NCBI GenBank assembly: GCA_018266175.1
Contig: JAFEAY010000003.1
Span: 294,642-358,641 of the forward strand
From: Candidatus Dependentiae bacterium
GTDB lineage: Bacteria; Babelota; Babeliae; Babelales; RVW-14
Direction: 5' to 3'
DNA: 64,000 nucleotides
Shown: piece after piece, positions 9,440 to 18,419 of the stretch
Layout of the letters: every line of letters starts with the position of its first letter
Numbering within the stretch: position 1 is the stretch's first letter
Program-made: the position numbers and the translations under genes
The notes under the pieces: model-generated
Seen by the model: only the letters and a program-made list of their open reading frames with translations
What the model was told of the DNA's origin: nothing
Database searches by the model: none

Positions 9440-10525
9440 ATGTTTTTCTCACTTCCTCAATCATGCAAAACATCACAGTTTCAACTGATACTTTTGATTA
9501 TTGCAACATGCTATGTCACCATGTTACTCAGTTGGAAGTATCGAGGACTTCATACTTCAGAACAATTACCCGCTATTGAACAAACTACTCCGGCAACAAT
9601 GCGCTATGCAAACGTTGTAGAAGTTGGACTCCATATCAATAGTTTTTTACAGTTTTCATTTAACAAAAATGAGTTTGCAATTGATGGCATTGTTTGGTTT
9701 CGATTTCCGGTTGGAACAGAATCGCTGGAAACTATCTCACAATTTACGCTCAAAAACTCACTCATCCAGCAAAATGGCGATGTCATTTATAAATCAGCAC
9801 CGATTGTACGACTAGCCGATGATCATGTCTCAGTTGCTTTTCATATTCAAACACTTTTTAGAACCGATCTTAATTATCGTCTTTTCCCGATTGGAGATCA
9901 TAAGCTCAATTTAATTCTACAAAATAGAAGCGTAACTCCTCACGAACTGACCTTTGTTTCTAAACATGAAAATTTTGATCTTTCTGAAGGGATTTTGGTT
10001 TCCAACTGGACACCATTCAAAACAGAAGTTAAAGCTGGCTACCTTAATGCTTCAATCAACCCCAATGATGCTTCAATGGATATTAGCTATCCATGCGTTA
10101 TATTTTCGATCGATTTTGAAAATAGCGGCATGAGGGATTTGATTTCACTTTATTTCCCAATGTTTGTACTGTTCATTATTGGACTCTTTTCATTTGCAAT
10201 TAATATTGTCGATGTTAATCGCCTCTTGATCATTGCAACCTCACTTCCAATCCTAGTACTTTTCAGAATGGTGATTGATGCGCTTTCTCCTTCGGTAGGA
10301 TACACAACACATATAGATTTTGTTTACTACTTGCTCGTTTTCCTCTCTCTTCTTATACTGTTTTTCCAAGCGTATGTTGTATTATCAGTTCAGCGAACAG
10401 ACAAGAAGACCGAAGTAGAACAATTGCACATGAAACGCACATTAGAAAATGCAAACGAACTCATGTACATCTCCATTTTGGCTTTATTAGTAATTCTGAT
10501 GACCTACAACCACTTTATGGTTTAA
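9440..10525 (+). CDS. Pentameric ligand-gated ion channel (Cys-loop superfamily, GLIC-like)
   Basis: 361 residues with the full topology of a prokaryotic Cys-loop receptor: N-terminal hydrophobic segment (13-31), a beta-rich extracellular domain (about 32-230), then M1 (about 231-257), M2 (259-283), M3 (292-316) and M4 (337-360). By memory alignment to GLIC, VEVGLHINSF matches the start of its beta-sandwich, DLNYRLFPIGDHKLNL (about 142-157) matches the Pro-loop DFRRYPFDSQTLHI, LISLYFPMFVLFI carries the M1 proline, and VDVNRLLIIATSLP matches the start of M2 with an acidic residue at the cytoplasmic mouth, as in cation channels. YTTHIDF opens M3 like GLIC YMTYTGA. A Shine-Dalgarno AAAGGA precedes the ATG. 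M2 has an unusual central proline. The neighbouring binding protein suggests a receptor pair. Confidence 0.85.
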   Translation: MFFSLPQSCKTSQFQLILLIIATCYVTMLLSWKYRGLHTSEQLPAIEQTTPATMRYANVVEVGLHINSFLQFSFNKNEFAIDGIVWFRFPVGTESLETISQFTLKNSLIQQNGDVIYKSAPIVRLADDHVSVAFHIQTLFRTDLNYRLFPIGDHKLNLILQNRSVTPHELTFVSKHENFDLSEGILVSNWTPFKTEVKAGYLNASINPNDASMDISYPCVIFSIDFENSGMRDLISLYFPMFVLFIIGLFSFAINIVDVNRLLIIATSLPILVLFRMVIDALSPSVGYTTHIDFVYYLLVFLSLLILFFQAYVVLSVQRTDKKTEVEQLHMKRTLENANELMYISILALLVILMTYNHFMV

Positions 10526-10579
10526 TGCGTCAGAAATATACACCTGGTCCTTCACTTCATAATTTAAAGTAGATAATTC

Positions 10580-11899
10580 ATGCCCCTATTCATAATTTTT
10601 GTTTTCTATCAAATAATCCAATTACTTGGAGCCCCTTTCATTTTTATGTATCTATTTTTTCGCAAATTTTATCAAAAGAAACAAGCTGTTTTTACTTGGC
10701 AACGATTCGGATTTATTCCAGCTGCGCCATTGAATAAAAAAGTAATTTGGCTCCACGCAGTCTCCGTTGGAGAAACACTTTCACTTGAATATTTTATTAC
10801 GCTCATCAAAAAAGAAATTCCAGATAGTATCTGTTACATAACGGTTGGCACTGATGCAGCAAAAACGCTTGCGCTCAAAAATCTTCCGACTGACTTTATT
10901 AGCTTTATTCCCTATGACTTTCTGCCTTGCATGCTCATTGCATACTATCGCATTAAGCCTCATGCCTTAATTGTTGTTGAAGCCGAAATTTGGCCCAATC
11001 TCTTGATGCTTGCAAGCATCCACAAAACAAAAATCTATGGACTCAATGCTCGAGTTAATGATCGATCTCAAAAAAATATAATTTTATTGCGCCATCTCTT
11101 CACGCCACTGCTTAATTGTTTTGATGCTATTTTTGTACAAAGTCCTACCGATAAACAAAAGTTTCAAGCACTTAATATCCCAAAAGAAAAGCTTATCGTA
11201 TTAGGGAATATCAAGGCGTACAATGTCGCAATAAAGAAAACAGAATGTGAATCAACTCTTGAAAAAAAGACATTTGATAACAAGATTCTTCTTGCTGGTT
11301 CTATCCACCCAGGAGAACTTGATTATTACATCGAGGTTTTTACAAAGCTTAAACCAATCTATCAAGATCTTAAGCTCATACTCGCTCCCCGACATTTTAC
11401 CTGGAAAGCTGAGCTTCAAAAGAGTTTATCCTACAAAAAATTTAATTTTTTCATGTGGGATAAAGAAAATTCTCTCCCTCAAAGACAAACACTCAATCAA
11501 CAATTAGCTACTACATTTGAACATCATGATGTGTTGGTGGTGTCTGTTTTAGGCGAACTCTTTAAGCTCTATCGATACACAGATATTTTCTTCTTGGGAG
11601 GAACATTTGTTCCTGTTGGCGGACACAATCTTCTTGAACCTGCAGCCTGGGGAGTCCCAACGCTCATTGGGCCGATGCACTGGCACTGCAAAGAACATGC
11701 TAATGCTTTAGAACAAATTAACGCGCTTATTAAGGTTAACGATCGCAGTAGCCTTATTAGACAAACTGATAAGCTTCTTGCTGATACAGAACAAATTAAC
11801 TTGATGGGGCAAACCGCTTCAACATGGCTAAGCTCAGAAGCAACGCTGGTTGAAAAAAATCTCATGGAGCTTGTTCGTTTTTTAAAAAAACCATCATAA
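10580..11899 (+). CDS. waaA: Kdo transferase WaaA (KdtA)
   Basis: Transfers Kdo from CMP-Kdo to lipid A precursor at the inner face of the inner membrane, the first step of LPS core assembly. The 439 residues begin with a membrane anchor (1-28), then WLHAVSVGE (57-65, with the catalytic Glu at 65), EAEIWPN, LAPRHF, and the nucleotide-binding block GGTFVPVGGHNLLEPA (about 339-354) typical of glycosyltransferase family 30. Length fits the family. It lies 54 bases after the channel gene on the same strand and may be cotranscribed. With gmhB and lptB it shows that this bacterium builds LPS. Confidence 0.93.
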   Translation: MPLFIIFVFYQIIQLLGAPFIFMYLFFRKFYQKKQAVFTWQRFGFIPAAPLNKKVIWLHAVSVGETLSLEYFITLIKKEIPDSICYITVGTDAAKTLALKNLPTDFISFIPYDFLPCMLIAYYRIKPHALIVVEAEIWPNLLMLASIHKTKIYGLNARVNDRSQKNIILLRHLFTPLLNCFDAIFVQSPTDKQKFQALNIPKEKLIVLGNIKAYNVAIKKTECESTLEKKTFDNKILLAGSIHPGELDYYIEVFTKLKPIYQDLKLILAPRHFTWKAELQKSLSYKKFNFFMWDKENSLPQRQTLNQQLATTFEHHDVLVVSVLGELFKLYRYTDIFFLGGTFVPVGGHNLLEPAAWGVPTLIGPMHWHCKEHANALEQINALIKVNDRSSLIRQTDKLLADTEQINLMGQTASTWLSSEATLVEKNLMELVRFLKKPS

Positions 11900-12045
11900 A
11901 TACGACTTCATGTATGAACCAATCTTCACACCAATACTATTAAGAAAATCATCATAAACTTGTACATGATTAAAAATCAATCTAAATTGCCGCTCACAAG
12001 GCTTTCACCTCATTAAACAGCCAATTAATATCATACAAATAACCC

Positions 12046-12074
12046 TTGACTATTGCTAATAAAATTATTACAAT
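12046..12074 (+). promoter_or_regulatory. Sigma70-type promoter for the ankyrin gene
   Basis: TTGACT and TACAAT are separated by exactly 17 bases and lie about 43 bases before the ATG at 12117. This is a good match to the housekeeping consensus. Confidence 0.65.
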
Positions 12075-12116
12075 TTGAATAAACTATTAATATTAATCAC
12101 TAATGCAAGGTTTGTT

Positions 12117-13694
12117 ATGAAAAATTTTAATCAAAATTTGATACTTTTTATCTTTTTATTAATAAGCCAAACTCTTGAACTTTCCGCAATGAAAGAATCG
12201 ACAGAGTCATTTCACCATGCAATTCGAGCAAATGATATAGATACAATTCAAAGATTAATTACCAACAACTCTGCTCTTGTTAATCAGAAAGAATATTGCT
12301 CACGCAATACTCCTTTACATACAGCAATTGAAGCTAAAAGCTTTGTGATTATTGAATTATTAATCAATAATGGAGCAAATGTTAATGAAGCAAGATCTAT
12401 GAATATGTCACCATTACATCACCTTGCTTTTAAATCAGATAAAGACGCTTTTTCTACCCGCATCTGTAAGCTCTTAATTCAACACGGAGCCCATGTAAAT
12501 GCAACAAATAAGTACGGAAAAACAGCATTACACCTTGCATCCGCCAAGGGCGATTCTGCCTTAGTAAAAAAATTATTAAAATACGGAGCTGATAAAACAA
12601 TCAAAGATCAGTATAACAAAACAGCTCTTAATTGCGTAAAAAACAATAGCAGTATAGTTGATATTCTTAGTGAATATGACTCCGATTCTAGTGCTAAGAG
12701 GATTGAAGTATCTAATAACAACAATAACCAGTCACCAAAAAAAAGAGCTCGTGCTGCTGAATATTTACCTGCAAATACTCATAAAGTTCAAAAAATTGAA
12801 AATTGCCATGAATTGAATGTATTCAGTAAAGTAGATCCTGAAAAAAAAGATTTTCCAGACGCAAATCCAACAAATAATAACAACAATAGTGACAATACGT
12901 CGCATGAATTAACAAAATCTCTTAACGTTGTAATTGATCACGGAACTGATCTTAATGCACGATATAGTAAACGAAAACTTGCTTTGCAGCTTTCATCTTT
13001 CAATAAAAGCGCGGTCTCTTTAGATCATGACCAAAAAAATAATAATTGTCCTGAAATAGAAACATCCCAAATCAACAACATAGCCGAATGTAATAATCAA
13101 AATTTACCCACTCATAAAACTGATATTACTTCAAATAGCATGCATTCATTTCAAAGCATGCAACATGCTCCACTTTATACAATAAAGACTGATGAATTTG
13201 GACACACGCCGCTTTATCTTGCTGCAGCACAAAATAATGATGAGCTTGTTCAGAATCTGTTAAATTGTGTTATGAGTACTAGAGCTAAACGAGATGTTGT
13301 CATGACAGCTAATCGCTTTAACAATACGGCTCTCCATGCAGCTGCTGCCAATGGCAACTTAACCATTACTATAAGACTCATTAACGCGCTTACAGATCAA
13401 ACAGAAAAACAAAATTTCGTAATGATGAAAGACAAGTTTGGTAATACAGCGCTCCACTTAGCCTTTGGACTAAATCATTTAAATATCGTTAAAGCAATTC
13501 TTGGTTGCTTTAAAAATTTAGCAGACCAACAAGAGTTCATCTTAATTAAAAATGAATCAGGAAAAACCGCACTCGATATTTTTAAACACTGCGAATATAA
13601 AGAAACTGTTAATTTTTTAGAAAAAATATTACGAATGAATAATGACAACAATAATTTCGATGATATTTTTGAAATAATCGACTGGTATGAATAA
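12117..13694 (+). CDS. Exported ankyrin-repeat protein with NLS-like motif
   Basis: 525 residues from the ATG at 12117, chosen because AAGG lies just upstream and the frame opens with a signal peptide (MKNFNQNLILFIFLLISQTLELSA); a TTG 14 codons earlier lacks one. Two ankyrin blocks are visible: about 25-200 (TPLHTAIEAKSF, TALHLASAKGD) and about 355-500 (TPLYLAAAQNND, TALHAAAANGN, TALHLAFGLNH). Between them is an Asn-rich, low-complexity linker with NNNNN runs and a basic cluster SPKKRARA (206-213) resembling a classical monopartite nuclear localisation signal. Ankyrin repeats bind proteins. Export plus this motif suggests a host-directed effector, but secretion beyond the periplasm is not shown. 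Confidence 0.88.
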   Translation: MKNFNQNLILFIFLLISQTLELSAMKESTESFHHAIRANDIDTIQRLITNNSALVNQKEYCSRNTPLHTAIEAKSFVIIELLINNGANVNEARSMNMSPLHHLAFKSDKDAFSTRICKLLIQHGAHVNATNKYGKTALHLASAKGDSALVKKLLKYGADKTIKDQYNKTALNCVKNNSSIVDILSEYDSDSSAKRIEVSNNNNNQSPKKRARAAEYLPANTHKVQKIENCHELNVFSKVDPEKKDFPDANPTNNNNNSDNTSHELTKSLNVVIDHGTDLNARYSKRKLALQLSSFNKSAVSLDHDQKNNNCPEIETSQINNIAECNNQNLPTHKTDITSNSMHSFQSMQHAPLYTIKTDEFGHTPLYLAAAQNNDELVQNLLNCVMSTRAKRDVVMTANRFNNTALHAAAANGNLTITIRLINALTDQTEKQNFVMMKDKFGNTALHLAFGLNHLNIVKAILGCFKNLADQQEFILIKNESGKTALDIFKHCEYKETVNFLEKILRMNNDNNNFDDIFEIIDWYE

Positions 13695-13695
13695 C

Positions 13696-13741
13696 AAAAG
13701 AATAGGCTACTTAGTTTTAATACTGAGTAGCCTATTCTTTT
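13696..13741. terminator. Bidirectional terminator between the ankyrin gene and lon
   Basis: A perfect 16-bp inverted repeat (AAAAGAATAGGCTACT with its complement) around a 14-base loop, ending in TTTT on the plus strand and AAAA on the other. It lies directly between two convergent genes. Confidence 0.85.
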
Positions 13742-13750
13742 GAATAAAAA

Positions 13751-16255
13751 TTATTTTAATTTCTTTTTCTTGGGCTCTTTTTTAGTAGCTTTCTTAGAGG
13801 CTTTTTTCTCAGCCTTTTTCTTAGGTGGAACTTCTTTAATCTCTTCAAAGACATTCTTACTTTTCTTCATCGACTCAGCTTGAACAAATGGAGAACGAAC
13901 AAGCGCTTCTTGAAGAACTTCATCCATGGTTTCAACAAAAACAACCGTAAGTGACTTATCCAGTTCATCTTTGAACTCTTTAACATCACGCTTGTTGCTT
14001 TGAGGAACAAGAGCCTTGGTTATGCCAAAGCGCCATGCAGCAAGAAGCTTTTCTTTCAAGCCACCAATTGCAAGAACACGTCCACGCAAGGTTACTTCAC
14101 CGGTCATTGCAACATCACGGCGCACAGGAATCCCTGTTAAAGCTGACGTTAATGCAACAGCCATAGTAATACCTGCTGAAGGACCATCTTTAGGAATAGC
14201 TCCTTCAGGCACGTGAATATGAATATCCACATCGGCATAAAAGCCTTCTTTGAGACCAAAGTCTTGTGCTCGTGACCTGATATAACTCATAGCAGCTTGT
14301 GCAGATTCCTGCATAACTTCACCAAGCTGTCCGGTCAATGTTAAGCCACCTTTGCCGCGTAAAATGGTAATTTCTATTTCAAGAATATCACCACCAACTT
14401 CTGTCCAGGCAAGGCCGGTTGCTACACCAACAGAATCTTCACGTTTTTTGTCTTCTTTTTTGAATGGTGGAACACCAAGCCATTCATCAATTTTTTCTGG
14501 GGTGATAACAACTTTTTTCAGTTGCTTATCTTTGAGCAGCATTTGAATACTCTTGCGTATCAATTTAGCAAGCACACGCTCAAGACTTCTAACGCCAGCT
14601 TCTTTGGTATAATCTTCAATCAATTGCTTAAGACTGTCTTCAGGAAAATCTACTTGACCATCTTTCAATCCATATTCTTTGGTGAGCTTGGGGAGCAAGA
14701 AGCTTTTTGAGATGGAAAGTTTTTCTTTTTCTGTGTAACCAGAAAGATAAATAATCTCCATACGATCAAGCAGAGGATACGGAATATTATCCACAACGTT
14801 TGCAGTAGTAACAAACATTATTTTTGAAAGATCGTAATCAATTTCTAAGAAATAATCCGCAAATGCTTTGTTTTGCTCTGGATCAAGCACTTCAAGTAAT
14901 GCTGATGCTGGATCTCCACGAAAGTCCATCGACATTTTATCGATTTCATCAAGGACAATAACAGGATTAGTAACTTTTGCTTTCTTCATGGCCTGAATAA
15001 TTTTACCCGGCATTGCTCCTATGTACGTACGACGATGGCCGCGAATTTCCGCCTCATCACGCATACCACCCAAAGAAATACGAACCAGTTCTCGTCCGAG
15101 GGATTGAGCAATAGAATGTGCAAGCGAAGTCTTTCCAACTCCTGGAGGACCCGCAAGGCAAATGATTGGTGAACGTTTAAGATTTTCTTGAGCAAACTTT
15201 TTTGCAGCCAAAAATTCTATAATTCGCTCTTTGGGTTTTTTCATCCCAAAATGAGTTGAGTTCAAAATCTTTTCGGCAGCAGAAATAGAAACTTTATCTT
15301 TAGTTTCTTTATGCCAAGGAAGATTAATGATCCATTCAACATAATTTCTACTTACCGATGCCTCTGGAGATGTTGGTTGCATCTGCTCAAGTCGCTTGAA
15401 TTCAGATTCAACTTTCTCCATTGCCTCAGGTGAAAGCTTTGCTTTTTTCGCTTTTTTGCGAAGCTCATTAATTTCGAGTTGATGGTCTTCTCGACCAAGT
15501 TCGCGCTGAATTGCGCGCATCTGTTCAGTTAAGTAATAATCTTTTTGATGTTTTTCAACCTGACTTTGCACGCGCTTGCGAATATTTTTTTCTGCCTTAA
15601 GAATTTCAATTTCTTTTTTAAGCAAAACACACATGTGAAGAGCGCGCTCTTGAACATCGTACATTTCAAGTAAATGTTGTCGCTGATGAAAATCCAGATG
15701 CATCTGAACGGCGATCGTATCAGTAAGATGATCTAAGTCTTCTGGGCCACGGAAGAGTGAAAGCACATCGGCCGTTGCCTTTTCATTGAGCTGAACATAT
15801 TCTTTAAATAAATCGTACAAATTGCGCCAGAGAGCTGCAAGTTCAGATTCATTTTTAACCGCTGCTGGCAAAATATCTTGTGCCATGACCGCCAAAAATC
15901 CTTCTGCAGGAACCGCTTCGAGCATTTGAGATCGCGTAATACCTTCAACCAAAACCTTTAATGTTCCATTCGACATACGAGCAACTTGTAAAATTTGAGC
16001 CCGTGTACCAACATGAAAGACATCTTCAAGCGATGGATTCTCCGTATCGATAGATTTCTGAGCTGTAACGAAAACCTCTCGATTACCACGCATGGCATAC
16101 TCAACAGCCTTAATCGAAATGTCTCGACCAACACCAACAGGTACAATACTTTTAGGTAATGCAACCAAATTTTTTAAAGGGAGAACCGGCAAAAAAAGCG
16201 GTGATCCTACTATTATTTTTTTAGATTCTTCCATGAATATTTTAGATTCTTCCAT
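13751..16255 (-). CDS. lon: ATP-dependent Lon protease
   Basis: Cytoplasmic AAA+ serine protease that degrades misfolded and regulatory proteins. It shows the LonA order: N-terminal substrate domain ([20 protein letters not shown]), a helical linker, ATPase with Walker [10 protein letters not shown] (about residue 370) and Walker [11 protein letters not shown], then the protease domain with PKDGPSAG (catalytic Ser near 690) and [10 protein letters not shown] (catalytic Lys near 733). Length is about 834. The start is uncertain: ATGs at 16255 and 16234 begin two copies of a 21-bp direct repeat (FMEESK[IK]), a TTG at 16273 is also in frame, and none has a good ribosome site. The C-terminus carries about 35 extra residues that are mostly Lys ([20 protein letters not shown]), absent from standard Lon. 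Confidence 0.95.
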   Translation of the reverse strand: MEESKIFMEESKKIIVGSPLFLPVLPLKNLVALPKSIVPVGVGRDISIKAVEYAMRGNREVFVTAQKSIDTENPSLEDVFHVGTRAQILQVARMSNGTLKVLVEGITRSQMLEAVPAEGFLAVMAQDILPAAVKNESELAALWRNLYDLFKEYVQLNEKATADVLSLFRGPEDLDHLTDTIAVQMHLDFHQRQHLLEMYDVQERALHMCVLLKKEIEILKAEKNIRKRVQSQVEKHQKDYYLTEQMRAIQRELGREDHQLEINELRKKAKKAKLSPEAMEKVESEFKRLEQMQPTSPEASVSRNYVEWIINLPWHKETKDKVSISAAEKILNSTHFGMKKPKERIIEFLAAKKFAQENLKRSPIICLAGPPGVGKTSLAHSIAQSLGRELVRISLGGMRDEAEIRGHRRTYIGAMPGKIIQAMKKAKVTNPVIVLDEIDKMSMDFRGDPASALLEVLDPEQNKAFADYFLEIDYDLSKIMFVTTANVVDNIPYPLLDRMEIIYLSGYTEKEKLSISKSFLLPKLTKEYGLKDGQVDFPEDSLKQLIEDYTKEAGVRSLERVLAKLIRKSIQMLLKDKQLKKVVITPEKIDEWLGVPPFKKEDKKREDSVGVATGLAWTEVGGDILEIEITILRGKGGLTLTGQLGEVMQESAQAAMSYIRSRAQDFGLKEGFYADVDIHIHVPEGAIPKDGPSAGITMAVALTSALTGIPVRRDVAMTGEVTLRGRVLAIGGLKEKLLAAWRFGITKALVPQSNKRDVKEFKDELDKSLTVVFVETMDEVLQEALVRSPFVQAESMKKSKNVFEEIKEVPPKKKAEKKASKKATKKEPKKKKLK

Positions 16256-16258
16256 GAA
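16217..16258. repeat. 21-bp direct duplication at the lon start
   Basis: Two adjacent 21-bp units (minus strand TTCATGGAAGAATCTAAAA plus two bases) duplicate the translation start, giving [14 protein letters not shown]. The near-identity suggests a recent slippage event. Confidence 0.8.
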
Positions 16259-16302
16259 TACTTCGTTAACCAATAAAAAAGCCCAAAATCAGTATAATTA
16301 CT

Positions 16303-16410
16303 GGGTAGTGTACCCTACTCACCCTACAATGTAAACAGAAGCAAACTCACACAACTAAGACTTAGAGATAAAGCAGTTATAAAGCATATAATTACAGCGT
16401 ACCGCTGTAA
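16303..16410. promoter_or_regulatory. Two inverted repeats upstream of lon
   Basis: GGGTA-GTG-TACCC (16303-16315) sits beside a TATACT-like box read on the minus strand toward lon. A perfect 8-bp repeat TTACAGCG-TAC-CGCTGTAA lies at 16392-16410. Both have operator-like geometry in the lon/NTT divergent region. Neither matches CIRCE, and the regulator is unknown. Confidence 0.4.
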
Positions 16411-16501
16411 AACCGCCCATGAGCCTTCTTATACAACACAAGCGCCACTCAATAATTGCTTATTACGCAGGTTTTATTAAATTAGTCACACCCTAGAACA
16501 T

Positions 16502-16529
16502 TTGACATTATCAATCATACTCTTATACT
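16502..16529 (+). promoter_or_regulatory. Sigma70-type promoter reading toward the NTT operon
   Basis: TTGACA and TATACT are separated by 16 bases, nearly perfect consensus. The first NTT start is about 435 bases downstream, so any transcript would have a long leader that includes the doubtful small ORF at 16635. The 16256-16964 region holds no other gene that I can support. Confidence 0.65.
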
Positions 16530-16634
16530 GAAATTATGTTGAAATTAAGGCACTTACTCATACCTTAAAGCGCATAAATCACCAAAAGACTGTACATATG
16601 CTTTCTGGATTCATTAGAGGACCTATAAAAAGCT

Positions 16635-16928
16635 ATGAAAAACAGCATATTACTTCACTCAATACAAGAAACAGCGCCTTTAAAAAGAATTCAAGCTTTC
16701 CTCACTCATGCTATAGTTGCATGCAGAATCCAAATCTATAAAAAAAATTGTTCTATCTTTTCACCGCATAACATTAAATGCTCAAATCACCCATGGAAAG
16801 AGCACAAACGTGTTGACTTAAATATTTTTTTGAAGAAACTATCTACTCTGTCACACTCAGCATGTATTTGGCCTCAATCAAAGAACAGTCGCTGGACAGA
16901 TGCAATAATGAAATTTATGCCTATCTGA
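16635..16928 (+). CDS. Doubtful 97-residue ORF in the NTT leader
   Basis: An open frame of 97 codons between the strong promoter and the first NTT gene. It has no signal peptide, no membrane span and no family motif that I recognise. The nearest purine-rich sequence (AGAGGA) is about 12-14 bases before the ATG, too far for a good ribosome site. Composition is basic with scattered Cys and His. It could be a genuine small protein, a leader whose translation affects the NTT genes, or chance. Confidence 0.25.
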   Translation: MKNSILLHSIQETAPLKRIQAFLTHAIVACRIQIYKKNCSIFSPHNIKCSNHPWKEHKRVDLNIFLKKLSTLSHSACIWPQSKNSRWTDAIMKFMPI

Positions 16929-16964
16929 ATAAAATAATATAACCCAGGTAATTTTGGAGTATCA

Positions 16965-18392
16965 ATGCACCACACGCTTATTGCTAAGCTGAGTAGTTTA
17001 TGGAGCATAAAAAAAGAATTTCGACTCAAGGTTTCGTACCTTACGCTCACTTTTTTGTTTATGTCCGCTTGTTTGGTTATTTGGAGACCTCTAAAACTTG
17101 CTGTTTTCTCTAAAATAGTTGGTGCATATCTCGTTCCTGATGCAAAACTTTATTCTCTGTGTGTACTTATTCCCCTTATTCTCATTTACTCAAAACTTGT
17201 TGATTGGCTTCGCCGACACCAGCTTCTCTACTGTTTTATGATTTTTCATGCTTTAGGCGGTATTATTTTTTACCTTCTCCTTTCGCACCCAGTACATGGT
17301 CTTGCAAATACCGAAGTTAACCCAAATCGACTTGTTGGTTGGGCATTTTATTTTTTCATGGAAAGCTTTGATGCATTTTTCTCAACAGTATTCTGGTCTT
17401 TTGCTGACTCTGTTAATACACCTAAAGATGCAAAAAACTTTTATGGTATATTTGTTTCTGGATCAAAAATTGGCGGAATAATTGCCGCAGGATTTCTATA
17501 TCTTGTTATTTCACATACAACAACTTCAGAACAACTCTTGCTGCTTCCAGCAGCCTTACTCGTCGGCTGCTCAATGCTTCTTGCTGCGGCAAGTTGTATT
17601 TATCTTTTAGTAAAAGATGTCTCAGACAACTTCATGCATGGTTATGAAAGCGCATACCAACTTGAAACACACAAAGAAGCTGAGACGAAGACAGTCTGGC
17701 AATCAATGAAAAGCAGCGTTGACGGCCTCGTTTTAATTATCAAAAATCCGTATGTACTTGGGATATTTTCTCTTGTTTTATTCTATGAGATTATGATTGT
17801 TATGATTGAATATCGCGTTGCTATTAATGCTGATGCAGCACACTCAACCGTTGGTGGACTCACCGGATTTTATGCCCTTTATTACCTACTCATGAACGCT
17901 ATCGGGCTTATTATTTCCCTGTTTGGCACAACGCCACTCCTGAGATTTTTTGGGATTAGAGCATCACTTTTTGCTTTCCCGCTCCTCTGCCTTGGAATAT
18001 TACTCGTTACTTTTGTATTTCCAACCGAAGGCATTATCTTCGCACTTTTTGTTGGGCTGCGAGCATTTAACTATGCGCTCAACCATCCAACACGTGAAGT
18101 TTTATACATTCCAACAACTAAAGACATTAAATTTAAAGCGAAAACCTGGACTGATGCTTTTGGATCTCGTATCGCAAAGAGTTGTGGATCTATCATTAAC
18201 GTTTCATTAAAAGGCTTGCCGCAGTCTTTTGCTCTTTGTTCAACACTTTTGTTGAGCATTAGCTTTTCATCATTATGGCTTATCATCGTCTATTTCTTAG
18301 GAAGAACACTGCAATACGCGGTCGATAACAAAAAAGTTATTGGCGATGATGCAGCGGTTTCTGAAGAATCAATCGATGCAAAAGAATTCTAA
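16965..18392 (+). CDS. NTT-family ATP/ADP (nucleotide) translocase, first copy
   Basis: Inner-membrane exchanger of the plastid/rickettsial ADP,ATP carrier family (Tlc, not mitochondrial), which lets intracellular bacteria import host ATP in exchange for ADP or take up other nucleotides. 475 residues with 11-12 hydrophobic helices. Family landmarks include VIWRPLKLAVF in the first helix (conserved Arg-Pro-Leu-Lys), LIYSKLVDWLRR after helix 3, FWSFADSVNTPKDAKNFYG and, near the C-terminus, NHPTREVLYIPTTKDIKFKAK. GGAG lies before the ATG. The stop is 27 bases before a second, clearly paralogous copy, so the two are probably one operon. Substrate of each copy cannot be told from sequence by eye. 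Confidence 0.9.
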   Translation: MHHTLIAKLSSLWSIKKEFRLKVSYLTLTFLFMSACLVIWRPLKLAVFSKIVGAYLVPDAKLYSLCVLIPLILIYSKLVDWLRRHQLLYCFMIFHALGGIIFYLLLSHPVHGLANTEVNPNRLVGWAFYFFMESFDAFFSTVFWSFADSVNTPKDAKNFYGIFVSGSKIGGIIAAGFLYLVISHTTTSEQLLLLPAALLVGCSMLLAAASCIYLLVKDVSDNFMHGYESAYQLETHKEAETKTVWQSMKSSVDGLVLIIKNPYVLGIFSLVLFYEIMIVMIEYRVAINADAAHSTVGGLTGFYALYYLLMNAIGLIISLFGTTPLLRFFGIRASLFAFPLLCLGILLVTFVFPTEGIIFALFVGLRAFNYALNHPTREVLYIPTTKDIKFKAKTWTDAFGSRIAKSCGSIINVSLKGLPQSFALCSTLLLSISFSSLWLIIVYFLGRTLQYAVDNKKVIGDDAAVSEESIDAKEF

Positions 18393-18419
18393 TCAAGATT
18401 AAGGATAGTAGGAAATCTC

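Noticed and set aside
14016-14216. Plus-strand frames inside lon
   Set aside because: Shadows of the lon coding sequence without ribosome sites.
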